NCBI GenBank assembly: GCA_050247135.1
Contig: JBFWUT010000010.1
Span: forward strand, 15,209 to 79,208
Direction of reading: 5' to 3'
From: Berkiella sp050247135
Lineage (GTDB): Bacteria > Pseudomonadota > Gammaproteobacteria > Berkiellales > Berkiellaceae
Length of the DNA stretch: 64,000 nucleotides
Positions 35,545 to 43,996 of the stretch are shown here, piece after piece. The position numbers were made by a program, and so were the translations under genes. Within the stretch, counting starts at the first letter, position 1. Each line of letters begins with the position of its first letter. Under the pieces are notes generated by a model that did not search any database, was not told where the DNA came from, and worked only from the letters and a program-made list of their open reading frames with translations.

Positions 35545-37596
35545 TTAATCCCTCAGTTTGGCACTAAAATCCCTTTCCAATCCAGTCACGATAGTATGGA
35601 CGATATCGTCTACCTCTTGATCTACTAGAGTGCGCGAAGGATGCTGCAAAATCAATCCGATCGCGATACTTTTTCTCCCAGAATCAATACCTTTGCCCGT
35701 ATAAACGTCAAAAATAGTGACCTCTCTCACTACGGAGTCAGCAGATTTTCTGACATTATTAATCAGATCACTGCTTAACACTTTATCGTCCACAATGACG
35801 GCAATATCCCTTCGGATTTCAGGAAACTTGGAAGGACGTTCAAATTGCACCTTTGGCGCTTCACTGATGGACTTGAGATCAAGCTCGAATAAATAGACCG
35901 CTGAATCAATCCCTAAGGCTTTTTGGATCTTGGGGTGTAAGCGCCCCATGATGCCTATCGGCTTACCCTTGTTTTCAATCCTGGCACATTGTCCAGGATG
36001 GCAAGCACTGTTTTGTGCTGGCACAAACGTGAGCTTTTCAGTGTGCCCTAACAACTGCCAAAGATGTTCAATCGGCAATTTAGCATCAAAAAAATCAGCC
36101 ACTCGCGGTTTGCCATCCCAGTTTTCATTGGTCACACTACCGCTAATAAGCCCGCCAATGTAATTGGCCTGTTCAAGCCCCTCTTTTCGAGGATGAAAGC
36201 ACATACCCATCTCAAATAGTTTCAAACGATTTTGCTGGCGATTTTGGTTATAAATCAGTGTGTTTAATAAACCTGGCCATAAACTTAAGCGCATTACACC
36301 CATTTCAGCAGAAATAGGATTCAATAAGGGAAGTGCCGCATCGTCGGGGAATAATTGCTTTTGCAGATTATCGTCAACAAAACTATAGGTGATAACTTCT
36401 TGATAGCCTAAATCCACCAGGGCACGTTTAATGCGCTGTTTCGATACCTGTGCTTCGGGCATTTTAATAAATTCAAGATGCGCCATCGGCGAATGCGTCG
36501 GCACATTATTATAGCCAATGACTCGCACGACTTCTTCAACCAAATCAATTTCAGAGGTTAAATCATAACGATAAGACGGTGGGATCACTTCCCACTGTTT
36601 ATCGTCTGATTTATTTGAGCCTTCCATTATTTTGCAACCTAAACGGTGCAACATTTCTTTGACGGTTTCCGGTGCGATTGATTCACCCAACATTTTTTGC
36701 ACTCTTGAGTGATGCAGAATAATTTTGGCTTGCTTTGGCAAATGCTCTGCATGTTGCACTTCATTTAAAGTGCCAGGAATACCACCACAGATTTCAACAA
36801 TTAACTGGGTAGCACGCTCCATGGCTTGAACTTGTAGTAGTGGATCAACACCACGCTCGAAACGAAACGAGGAATCGGTATGCAAACCATAACGACGTGC
36901 TTTACCTGCTATCTTTTCCGCGCTAAATAACGCACTCTCTAAAAATAGATTGGAGGTGGTTTCGCTGACAGCGCTGTGTAAGCCTCCCATCACGCCAGCA
37001 ATGGCATGAGCTGCTTTTTGATCGGCTATCACTAAGGTATCAGGTTGCAACGTGATTTTTTGTTCATCCAATAACGTAATGCTTTCGTTCTTTTTTGCTA
37101 AACGCACCATAATCGGCGCACTCAGCTTGTCAGCATCAAAAGCGTGCATCGGCTGCCCATATTCCAGCATCACATAATTGAGAATATCTACCACAGGATG
37201 AATCGTATTGATGCCTGAGCCGGTTAAACGCTCCACTAACCATTCTGGCGATTTAGCATTTTTGCGAATATTATGGATTAAACGCCCCACGTATCTTGGG
37301 CACTCTGGTTGTGCCTCAATAATGACGTCAAAAGCCTCATCCAGCAAAGATTTTGTTGCAGCAACTTTGTGTGGCGTCACATTCAGCTTGTTCAGTGCTG
37401 CTACTTCCCTAGCGATACCCCAGACGCTTAAGCAATCACCGCGGTTAGGCGTGAGATCGACTTCGATTAACGCATCATTTGCTGTTTTTTCAAGGCTATC
37501 AACTTCTAAACCGGCCATGGTTAGTTGTTCGCAAAGTTCTTCTGTCGATACCGACGGATTCACCCATTCGCGCAACCATTTTTCACTGAATTTCAC
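35545..37596 (-). CDS. pheT: Phenylalanyl-tRNA synthetase beta subunit lacking the N-terminal tRNA-binding domain
   Basis: The beta chain of the alpha2-beta2 PheRS. It is 683 aa against ~795 in E. coli. The first 37 residues (MKFSEKWLREWVNP... to GLEVDSLEK) match the normal N-terminus, but the sequence then jumps to DALIEVDLTPNRGDCLSV. The ~112-residue EMAP-II/OB-fold tRNA-binding domain (B2) is thus absent, with no frameshift. The remaining B1, B3/B4 editing, B5-B7 and C-terminal anticodon-binding (KFPEIRRDIAVIVDD) domains are present. It starts with GTG two nt after pheS. Confidence 0.93.
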   Translation of the reverse strand: MKFSEKWLREWVNPSVSTEELCEQLTMAGLEVDSLEKTANDALIEVDLTPNRGDCLSVWGIAREVAALNKLNVTPHKVAATKSLLDEAFDVIIEAQPECPRYVGRLIHNIRKNAKSPEWLVERLTGSGINTIHPVVDILNYVMLEYGQPMHAFDADKLSAPIMVRLAKKNESITLLDEQKITLQPDTLVIADQKAAHAIAGVMGGLHSAVSETTSNLFLESALFSAEKIAGKARRYGLHTDSSFRFERGVDPLLQVQAMERATQLIVEICGGIPGTLNEVQHAEHLPKQAKIILHHSRVQKMLGESIAPETVKEMLHRLGCKIMEGSNKSDDKQWEVIPPSYRYDLTSEIDLVEEVVRVIGYNNVPTHSPMAHLEFIKMPEAQVSKQRIKRALVDLGYQEVITYSFVDDNLQKQLFPDDAALPLLNPISAEMGVMRLSLWPGLLNTLIYNQNRQQNRLKLFEMGMCFHPRKEGLEQANYIGGLISGSVTNENWDGKPRVADFFDAKLPIEHLWQLLGHTEKLTFVPAQNSACHPGQCARIENKGKPIGIMGRLHPKIQKALGIDSAVYLFELDLKSISEAPKVQFERPSKFPEIRRDIAVIVDDKVLSSDLINNVRKSADSVVREVTIFDVYTGKGIDSGRKSIAIGLILQHPSRTLVDQEVDDIVHTIVTGLERDFSAKLRD

Positions 37597-37598
37597 GA

Positions 37599-38621
37599 TT
37601 ACACACCATTAAATTGTTTAAGGACTTTCATGTCATTTTCAAAGAAGAGGCGCAAATCATCCACGTTGTAATGTAACATCGCAACACGCTCTACTCCCAT
37701 TCCAAAAGCAAACCCGGAGTAACGACTAGGATCAATGCCGCCATATTCCAGCACTTTGGGGTGAACCATGCCACACCCTAAAATTTCCAGCCAACCTGAT
37801 TGTTTGCAAATCCGGCACCCTTGCCCTTGGCACTTCACACAAGCCATATCCACTTCAGCTGATGGCTCGGTAAAAGGGAAATAGGAAGGACGAAAACGGG
37901 TTTTTACTTTAGTTTCAAAGAATGCAGATAAAAAGTCAGATAGGATCCCTTTTAAATCAGCAAAGGAAATCCCTTCATCAACCATCAAACCTTCAACTTG
38001 ATGGAACATTGGGGTGTGAGTAACATCCGAATCACAGCGATAAACGCGACCTGGAGCAATAATTTTTAAAGGGGGTTTCTCTTTTTCCATCACCCGAATT
38101 TGCACTGGCGAGGTATGCGTTCTTAATAACAGTTTATTCTCAAAGTAAAACGTATCATGCATTGCACGAGCAGGATGATGAGAGGGAATATTGAGCGCTT
38201 CAAAATTGTAATATTCGGTTTCAACTTCAGGACCTTCATGTATGCTAAAGCCGAGGGATGCGAATAGCTGGCTGATTCTTTCCATCACAATAGTAATGGG
38301 ATGTAACCCCCCAACCTCAAGGCTTCTAGCGCTTAAGGTCACATCGATTTGCTCTTTGGCTAGTTGATCTCTAATGGCTTTTTCTTCTAAAGATAGCTTT
38401 CGTACGCTAATAGCCTCTTGGATGGCATCTTTGGCGTCATTTACCTTTTTGCCAAAGTCACGACGCTCTTCTTCAGGAATGTCTTTTAAGGATTTGAGCT
38501 GATGAGTGATTTCACCCTTTTTACCGAGGTAATCGACTCGCATTTTCTCTAATGCCGCCATATCAGCGGTGCTTTCGATTGCTTTCTTGGCTTTGGCGAC
38601 AAGTTTAACCAAATCTTCCAT
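37599..38621 (-). CDS. pheS: Phenylalanyl-tRNA synthetase alpha subunit
   Basis: The catalytic chain that charges tRNA-Phe, 340 aa. Class II motif 2 is HTSPVQIRVMEKEKPPLKII, with the HHPARAMHDTFYF segment before it and motif 3 FGMGVERVAMLHY. The Cys cluster CVKCQGQGCRICKQSGW is present as in many gammaproteobacteria. The frame is open 39 nt further up, but MEDLVKLV at 38621, with AGGATAAAG upstream, is the family start. It follows rplT after an 87-nt gap holding a hairpin and a small ORF. Confidence 0.95.
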   Translation of the reverse strand: MEDLVKLVAKAKKAIESTADMAALEKMRVDYLGKKGEITHQLKSLKDIPEEERRDFGKKVNDAKDAIQEAISVRKLSLEEKAIRDQLAKEQIDVTLSARSLEVGGLHPITIVMERISQLFASLGFSIHEGPEVETEYYNFEALNIPSHHPARAMHDTFYFENKLLLRTHTSPVQIRVMEKEKPPLKIIAPGRVYRCDSDVTHTPMFHQVEGLMVDEGISFADLKGILSDFLSAFFETKVKTRFRPSYFPFTEPSAEVDMACVKCQGQGCRICKQSGWLEILGCGMVHPKVLEYGGIDPSRYSGFAFGMGVERVAMLHYNVDDLRLFFENDMKVLKQFNGV

Positions 38622-38631
38622 TTTCTTTATC

Positions 38632-38691
38632 CTAGAATAAATAAGGGCCAAGTACTCCACCTAACCAGCTGAAGTAGTAAGCCCTTATCAT
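38632..38691 (-). CDS. Possible 19-residue leader peptide before pheS
   Basis: A small ORF reading MIRAYYFSWLGGVLGPYLF lies between rplT and pheS, where E. coli encodes the PheM leader peptide. It has two Phe, three Tyr and one Trp codons and overlaps both arms of a stem-loop. No clear RBS is visible, so translation is uncertain. The resemblance to PheM is by position and composition only. Confidence 0.35.
   Translation of the reverse strand: MIRAYYFSWLGGVLGPYLF
38641..38688 (-). terminator. Stem-loop between rplT and pheS (terminator/attenuator candidate)
   Basis: ATAAGGGC and GCCCTTAT arms pair across ~32 nt, with a weaker inner AGTACT/AGTAGT pairing. On the minus strand the stem is followed by TTATTTATTC. 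It may attenuate pheST or partially end the ribosomal-protein transcript. Confidence 0.45.
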
Positions 38692-38708
38692 GAAAGTAGA
38701 CTATCGTG

Positions 38709-39068
38709 TTACGCTGCCAAAGCTTCCTTGGCACGCGCAGCAATGGCTTCAAAAGCTGGCATATCGAAAACAGCTAGTTCAGCTAACATCTTACGATCAA
38801 CTTCAATATTCGCTTTAATTAACCCTGCAATTAAACGGCTATAGGAAATTCCGCATTGACGCGCACCGGCGTTAATACGCACAATCCAAAGCGAGCGAAA
38901 CTGACGCTTTCTTTGTTTTCTATCGCGATAGGCGTATTGCCCAGCGCGTTGTACCGCTTGTTTAGCGACTTTATAGGTACGTGAGCGAGCACCATAATAT
39001 CCACGGGCTGCTTTAAGGACTTTTTTATGACGTTGTTTTGAGGTAACGCCGCGTTTTACTCTTGCCAT
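38709..39068 (-). CDS. rplT: 50S ribosomal protein L20
   Basis: 119 aa, full length. The opening MARVKRGVTSKQRHKKVLKA and RAGQYAYRDRKQRKRQFRSL are diagnostic. It binds 23S rRNA early in assembly, and in E. coli it represses the rpmI-rplT mRNA. It is 10 nt downstream of rpmI. Confidence 0.97.
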   Translation of the reverse strand: MARVKRGVTSKQRHKKVLKAARGYYGARSRTYKVAKQAVQRAGQYAYRDRKQRKRQFRSLWIVRINAGARQCGISYSRLIAGLIKANIEVDRKMLAELAVFDMPAFEAIAARAKEALAA

Positions 39069-39078
39069 GTCTTATTTC

Positions 39079-39303
39079 CTATTCGATACAGAACATACGA
39101 TAAATGGATTTCACGTCGCACTCTTTTAACACGCCATTAGACTTAGCCTGACGCATTTGTTTAGTGGTTCGTTTCGTATTGATGTGGTTTCTGTTCGCAC
39201 GGCGAAAACGCACTTTACCATTGGCAGTTATTTTAAAACGCTTCATCGCACCGCGATTGGTTTTTAATTTAACTTTGCCCTTTTTAGTCGATTTTGTAGG
39301 CAT
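39079..39303 (-). CDS. rpmI: 50S ribosomal protein L35
   Basis: 74 aa, about ten longer than the usual 64-65. The L35 core KLKTNRGAMKRFKITANGK and RRANRNHINTKRTTKQMRQ is clear. The extra residues are a lysine-rich N-terminus (PTKSTKKGKV) and a longer C-terminus. It lies between infC and rplT, as expected. Confidence 0.93.
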   Translation of the reverse strand: MPTKSTKKGKVKLKTNRGAMKRFKITANGKVRFRRANRNHINTKRTTKQMRQAKSNGVLKECDVKSIYRMFCIE

Positions 39304-39337
39304 TACTTACTCCGCATTCTTTATCATATTTTTCATG

Positions 39338-39871
39338 TTACTTTTTGGGAGAAATGATCATTACCATTTGTTTACCTTCAAGTTTGGGTTCTTGATCAAT
39401 AACCCCAAATCCTGCGATATCCACTTTAATTCGTTCCAAAAGACGACTACCCAGCTCTTTATGCGTGATTTCGCGCCCTTTAAATCGAATGGTAACTTTC
39501 ACTTTGTCTCCATCCTCTAGGAAGGAAATAAGGTTGCGTAGCTTTACCTTATAATCCCCTTCGTCCGTTACTGGACGTAATTTTATTTCTTTTAGTTTTT
39601 GGATTTTCTGCTTTTTCTTGGTTTTCTTTTCATCAAACAAGAATTTGCCAAAATCCATCACTCTAACAACCGGTGGTTCCGCATTAGGTGAAACTTCCAC
39701 CAGATCAAGCGATAAAAGCTCTGCTTTACGTTGTGCTTCTCGCTTGGTCATGATCCCGATATGATTTCCTGGCCCTAAGGTGCCAAGAATATTCTCTGGA
39801 TCAACCAGCCTGACATTCAGTGCGGTGATAGCGTCATTAACGCGTATACGCGGTTTTTTCGTTGTATTAAT
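39338..39871 (-). CDS. infC: Translation initiation factor IF-3 (ATT start)
   Basis: 177 aa. The ATG at 39751 gives only the C-terminal two thirds; the family N-terminus (INTTKKPRIRVNDAITALNV and then NHIGIMTKREA) is encoded upstream and begins with an ATT codon at 39871, preceded by AAGGGGGA. The rare ATT start is the known means by which IF-3 represses its own synthesis. Both domains are intact, ending in the basic MVMIISPKK. It is 15 nt downstream of thrS. Confidence 0.95.
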   Translation of the reverse strand: MNTTKKPRIRVNDAITALNVRLVDPENILGTLGPGNHIGIMTKREAQRKAELLSLDLVEVSPNAEPPVVRVMDFGKFLFDEKKTKKKQKIQKLKEIKLRPVTDEGDYKVKLRNLISFLEDGDKVKVTIRFKGREITHKELGSRLLERIKVDIAGFGVIDQEPKLEGKQMVMIISPKK

Positions 39872-39886
39872 AGCGTTCGTCCCCCT

Positions 39887-41791
39887 TTATTGTTTCTGAC
39901 ACTCATCAATGAGTTTACTTGCAAACTCATTTGCGGTCATGCTACCGAGATCGGTTCCTTCGCGGGTTCTTACTGACAAAGTTTGTTGATCAACTTCTTT
40001 GTCGCCCACGACTAACAAATACGGTATGCGCGAAAGAGTGTGCTCGCGGATTTTAAACCCTATTTTCTCGTTTCTCAAGTCAGTAACAGCCCTAAACCCT
40101 TTAGATTTCAAGAATGTTTCAATTTCAGAGGCATATTTTGCCTGTCTATCAGTAATATTGAGGACCGCAACTTGAACCGGGGCAAGCCAAAGCGGGAAAT
40201 TGCCAGCGAACTCTTCAATCAGAATTCCGATGAAACGCTCAAGCGATCCCAAAATGGCACGATGTAGCACCACAGGCACCTGTTTGGAGCCATCTTCGGC
40301 TATATAGTGAGCATGAAGACGATTGGGCATCGAAAAATCGACCTGAATAGTGCCGCATTGCCAGACCCGTCCGATACAGTCTTTTAACGAAAACTCAATT
40401 TTGGGACCGTAAAAAGCCCCTTCACCCGGTTGCAGATCCCAAGCTAACCCTTTGTTGTTTAAAGCAGTTTCCAGCGCTTTTTCAGCTTTGTCCCAAATTT
40501 CATCAGAGCCCACTCGCTGCTCTGGGCGAGTCGATAATTTAATTAATACGTCTTTAAAGCCAAAATCTGCATAGACTTTATAAAGTAAATCAATAAACTT
40601 AGAAACTTCATCTTGAATTTGATCTTCAGTACAGAAAATGTGTGCATCGTCCTGCACAAAGTTACGCACGCGCATCATGCCATGCAATGCCCCGGATGGT
40701 TCATTGCGATGACATGAGCCAAATTCAGCAAAACGGATAGGCAGCTCTTTATAACTGCGTAAACCATGATTGAAGATTTGTACATGGCAAGGACAATTCA
40801 TCGGCTTCACCGCGAACACCCTTTCCCCATCCATCACGGTAAACATGTTTTGACCAAACATTTCCCAATGACCTGATTTTTCCCATAAGCTTCTATCAAC
40901 CATTTGCGGCGTATTGACTTCTTGGTAATCATGTTTGAGTAATAATTGCCTAATATATTGCACAATTTGCTGATAAATCACCCACCCTTTAGGATGCCAA
41001 AAAATCATCCCTGGTGACTCTTCTTGCATATGCAAGAGATCAAATTTCTTGGCTAATTTACGGTGATCCCGCTTTTCAGCCTCCTCCATACGATGCATAT
41101 ATTCATCGAGGGCTTTTTTGTTAGGCCAAGCAGTACCATAAATCCGCTGTAGCATTTCGTTTTTAGCGTCCCCGCGCCAATATGCTCCAGCAACCTTGGT
41201 TAACTTAAAAGCCTTAATTTTGCCGGTACTTGGGGTATGAGGACCACGGCATAAGTCTATAAAATCACCTTGCTGATAAAAAGTTAAAGGCTCACCCTCT
41301 GGGATCGCTTTGATGATCTCTACTTTGTAGTGTTCACCCATCTTGCTGAATTTTTCAATCGCGTCGCTTCTTGATATAAGATGGCGGCTCACTTTTAAAT
41401 CTTGCTTCGCCAATTCGGCCATTTTATCTTCAAACAGCGCTAAATCTTCCGTAGTAAACGCACGGCCAAAGGCAAAATCATAATAAAAGCCATCTTCAAT
41501 CACAGGGCCAATAGTGACTTGCGCTTGGGGATAAATGGATTGCACCGCATGGGCTAATAAATGTGCACAGGAATGGCGGATGATTTCTAAACCTTCAGCG
41601 TCTTTATCTGTCAAAATAACGAGTTGGGCATCTTCCTCGAGTAAATGAGACGTATCAACCAACTTGCCATCCACTTTGCCTGCCAATGCCGCATTGGCTA
41701 AGCCTTTACCAATACTTTCCGCAACTTGTTGAACAGTTATCGGTTTATCAAATTGCTTTTGACTACCATCTGGCAGAACTACCGTTGGCAT
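39887..41791 (-). CDS. thrS: Threonyl-tRNA synthetase
   Basis: 634 aa. The order is: N-terminal TGS domain (MPTVVLPDGSQKQFDKPITV), editing domain with the HSCAHLLAHAV motif (two His) and C-H pair DLCRGPHTPSTG, class II catalytic core with zinc ligands in MNCPCHVQIF, DDAHIF and VLHRAILGS, and the anticodon-binding C-terminus. The frame is open ten codons further up, but MPTVVLPDG at 41791 with AAGGGG is the normal start. It is the first gene of the seven-gene translation operon. Confidence 0.97.
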   Translation of the reverse strand: MPTVVLPDGSQKQFDKPITVQQVAESIGKGLANAALAGKVDGKLVDTSHLLEEDAQLVILTDKDAEGLEIIRHSCAHLLAHAVQSIYPQAQVTIGPVIEDGFYYDFAFGRAFTTEDLALFEDKMAELAKQDLKVSRHLISRSDAIEKFSKMGEHYKVEIIKAIPEGEPLTFYQQGDFIDLCRGPHTPSTGKIKAFKLTKVAGAYWRGDAKNEMLQRIYGTAWPNKKALDEYMHRMEEAEKRDHRKLAKKFDLLHMQEESPGMIFWHPKGWVIYQQIVQYIRQLLLKHDYQEVNTPQMVDRSLWEKSGHWEMFGQNMFTVMDGERVFAVKPMNCPCHVQIFNHGLRSYKELPIRFAEFGSCHRNEPSGALHGMMRVRNFVQDDAHIFCTEDQIQDEVSKFIDLLYKVYADFGFKDVLIKLSTRPEQRVGSDEIWDKAEKALETALNNKGLAWDLQPGEGAFYGPKIEFSLKDCIGRVWQCGTIQVDFSMPNRLHAHYIAEDGSKQVPVVLHRAILGSLERFIGILIEEFAGNFPLWLAPVQVAVLNITDRQAKYASEIETFLKSKGFRAVTDLRNEKIGFKIREHTLSRIPYLLVVGDKEVDQQTLSVRTREGTDLGSMTANEFASKLIDECQKQ

Positions 41792-41821
41792 GACGACCCC
41801 TTTTTCCCCGCAAAACACCAA

Positions 41822-41850
41822 AGCATACGAGAAAATAAGACCGTTGACAA
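41822..41850 (-). promoter_or_regulatory. Promoter of the thrS operon
   Basis: On the minus strand, TTGTCA and TATGCT are separated by 17 nt, about 31 nt before the thrS ATG. It is a good sigma-70 match and would drive thrS-infC-rpmI-rplT-pheST-ihfA. Confidence 0.65.
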
Positions 41851-41872
41851 AAAATCAAAAGAAGTAAGTTAT

Positions 41873-42742
41873 CTAGCAATTGATAATTTCACCACCATTG
41901 GGGTGCAATACTTGGCCAGAAATAAAGGATGCGTCATCGCTCGCTAAAAAAACATAGCATGGTGCAACTTCACTAGGTTCTCCAGCTCGCTTCATCGGTG
42001 AGCTTGAACCAAATTCAGCGACTTCTTTAGCTTTAAAGCTGGCGGGTATTAAAGGTGTCCAAATGGGACCTGGCGCCACTGCATTGACCCTAATGCCTTT
42101 TTCAATCAAGTTGGCAGATAATGATCGCGTCAGGCTAACAATAGCACCTTTTGTTGATGAATAATCAATTAAATGTCTACTACCCCGATAAGCTGTGACA
42201 GAGGTAGTATTAATAATACTACTCCCTTTCTTAAGATGAGGCAGCGCATAATGAATCATGTAAAAATAGGCAAAGACATTGGTGCGAAAGGTTTTTTCGA
42301 GTTGATTAAAGGTAATTTTTTCAAATCTTTCTTGAGGAAATTGAATGGCCGCATTGTTAATCACAATATCAATTTTTTCAAACTTCTTCAGCGTTTGCTT
42401 TATGATCTTTTCACAAAAAGCGGGTTTTGCAATATCTCCTGCTAAAGCAAGGCACTGTGTGCCAGCTTCTTCAACCATGAGTTGGGTTTTTTTGGCATCA
42501 TCATGTTCGTTTAAATAACTAAAAACTATGTTGGCTCCCTCAAGAGCATAAGCGACAGCAATCGCACGTCCTATCCCACTATCGCCTCCAGTTATAATGG
42601 CTACTTTATCTTGCAATTTACCGCAAAAACGATATTGGGGGGAAATAAATTGTGGCTCGGGCTTCATTTTAGATTCAATGCCAGGTTGTTTTTTTTGATG
42701 TTGAGTAGGCCTTATTTTTCGCTTTGTTTTTTTTTGGACCAT
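41873..42742 (-). CDS. Short-chain dehydrogenase/reductase (general-stress type)
   Basis: 289 aa, NAD(P)-binding SDR. The dinucleotide motif is TGGDSGIGRA, with the NNAA motif (IVINNAAIQF) and the catalytic YSSTKG preceded by Ser in INTTSVTAY. An N-terminal lysine/glutamine-rich extension of ~40 residues precedes the core, as in the Bacillus YhxC/YdaD stress oxidoreductases. Its ATG overlaps the stop of the small membrane protein gene (TAATG). The substrate is unknown. Confidence 0.9.
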   Translation of the reverse strand: MVQKKTKRKIRPTQHQKKQPGIESKMKPEPQFISPQYRFCGKLQDKVAIITGGDSGIGRAIAVAYALEGANIVFSYLNEHDDAKKTQLMVEEAGTQCLALAGDIAKPAFCEKIIKQTLKKFEKIDIVINNAAIQFPQERFEKITFNQLEKTFRTNVFAYFYMIHYALPHLKKGSSIINTTSVTAYRGSRHLIDYSSTKGAIVSLTRSLSANLIEKGIRVNAVAPGPIWTPLIPASFKAKEVAEFGSSSPMKRAGEPSEVAPCYVFLASDDASFISGQVLHPNGGEIINC

Positions 42743-42963
42743 TATTTCACCTCAGTGACTTTCACCTTTTTGCGTAATAAAAATAAAATGACTGAAAAAA
42801 GAATGCACATAAAGGCTAAAGCAAAAAAGATTTTAGAAAAGAACGTTACGACAATGACAACGCCACTCGCCGCCAAGAAGCCAAATACGATACCTATCAA
42901 TAAAAAGAAGCTGGCAAAGACTGTAATGATATTTAAGTGAAGTGTACGGATCTTAATCATCAT
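42742..42963 (-). CDS. Small two-helix membrane protein
   Basis: A 73-aa protein with two hydrophobic segments (about 10-35 and 40-62) and a basic C-terminus (LRKKVKVTEVK). Its start overlaps the stop of the DUF1328-like gene (ATGA), so it is translationally coupled. The function is unknown; the context suggests an envelope-stress role. Confidence 0.65.
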   Translation of the reverse strand: MMIKIRTLHLNIITVFASFFLLIGIVFGFLAASGVVIVVTFFSKIFFALAFMCILFSVILFLLRKKVKVTEVK

Positions 42964-43151
42964 TGTTTTGGTTTAGATGCTACTAACCGCTTAACCATTT
43001 CTAAAATAAAGAAAATGATGCTTATCATCAGGGCAATAAAGAATACAATTTTAAGAACATATATAACTCCCGTTGCCGCGACACTTAACATGAATACAAC
43101 GGCAACGGCAGCTAAAGCGATTGCTAAGAAAATGGCAGCATAATGTAACAT
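42960..43151 (-). CDS. DUF1328-like small membrane protein
   Basis: A 63-aa protein with two membrane segments. The opening MLHYAAIFLAIALAAVAVVF resembles DUF1328 (YtjA) proteins, which are often induced by stress. It is in the SDR cluster; its function is unknown. Confidence 0.65.
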   Translation of the reverse strand: MLHYAAIFLAIALAAVAVVFMLSVAATGVIYVLKIVFFIALMISIIFFILEMVKRLVASKPKQ

Positions 43152-43154
43152 GAA

Positions 43155-43721
43155 TTAAACTCCTTGCACTTGATCTTTCAGGCACATATAACATCTTTTA
43201 CTTTCTTTAATCCCACAGGCGGCCCCAATGCAAGCACCCAGCGCACCAAAGAAGAAAATAAAAAATGTGACTAAACCGGCATGTCCTAATTTTGTTGCCT
43301 GTACTTTAGCGACATGAGAATTGCTTAGATCAATAAAAAATGATTTTAATGCAGGCACAACAATCGCATCTTTCATCAGCGACAATAAAATCACACTTAC
43401 AATTAGATAAAGAGACCATGCGATGAATCCATGAGCCATGCCATTAGCCAAATGAAAGGAATGTTGATCAGGTACCAGTCTCCCAGTAATCCAGCCCGCA
43501 AAGAATAAAATGACATAACTGCCAACCATCATCCAAGAAACACCAGCAAAAGTGAATGCCAGTTTCCCATCGGGTGATTCAGTATAGAGGGAAAGTCCTA
43601 AACCTACGGTTAATAAATTAAACAAAAAGGAAATTCCAACAGCAAAAATGGCCCCAGCAAAAATGGCACGCCAACATAAATATTTATGATGACAATTTGA
43701 TTTAATCATGTTCTCATTCAT
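43155..43721 (-). CDS. Multi-spanning membrane protein, stress-cluster member
   Basis: A 188-aa protein with four to five hydrophobic segments. It begins with a short soluble part (NCHHKYLCWRAI), then AGAIFAVGISFLFNLLTVGL and WMMVGSYVILFFAGWITGRL. The C-terminus GALGACIGAACGIKESKRCY is Gly/Cys-rich. I do not recognise a named family. It is the first of four minus-strand genes leading to the SDR, 4 nt before the DUF1328-like gene. Confidence 0.65.
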   Translation of the reverse strand: MNENMIKSNCHHKYLCWRAIFAGAIFAVGISFLFNLLTVGLGLSLYTESPDGKLAFTFAGVSWMMVGSYVILFFAGWITGRLVPDQHSFHLANGMAHGFIAWSLYLIVSVILLSLMKDAIVVPALKSFFIDLSNSHVAKVQATKLGHAGLVTFFIFFFGALGACIGAACGIKESKRCYMCLKDQVQGV

Positions 43722-43744
43722 AAGAATGTTCCTTATACGTTGAA

Positions 43745-43825
43745 TTAATTACCGCCAAAGAGGATGTAAATGACAAACAACAAGGGCAGTGGTACACCCA
43801 GCAGCCAAAGAACGACATATTTCAT
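43745..43825 (-). CDS. 26-residue single-helix membrane protein
   Basis: The ORF begins MKYVVLWLLGVPLP and is hydrophobic throughout, ending in GGN. An AAGGT site lies 8 nt before the ATG. The W-x-L-G-V-P start is common in tiny bioenergetic or stress membrane proteins. It lies 23 nt upstream of the 43155-43721 gene on the same strand and probably leads that operon. Confidence 0.6.
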   Translation of the reverse strand: MKYVVLWLLGVPLPLLFVIYILFGGN

Positions 43826-43996
43826 AATGCGTACCTTATATATATTTTCTCAATTAGATCCTTTATAGGATAGACTCTATTTTTCAGCTGATACCTGTTT
43901 TAACATTCAGGAATTTATTAATCTGAACTGCACCCTTACTTATGCTGGACTATAGTTTTCATAGCCTTAACATAAATTTAATCAGGAGAAATTCAC

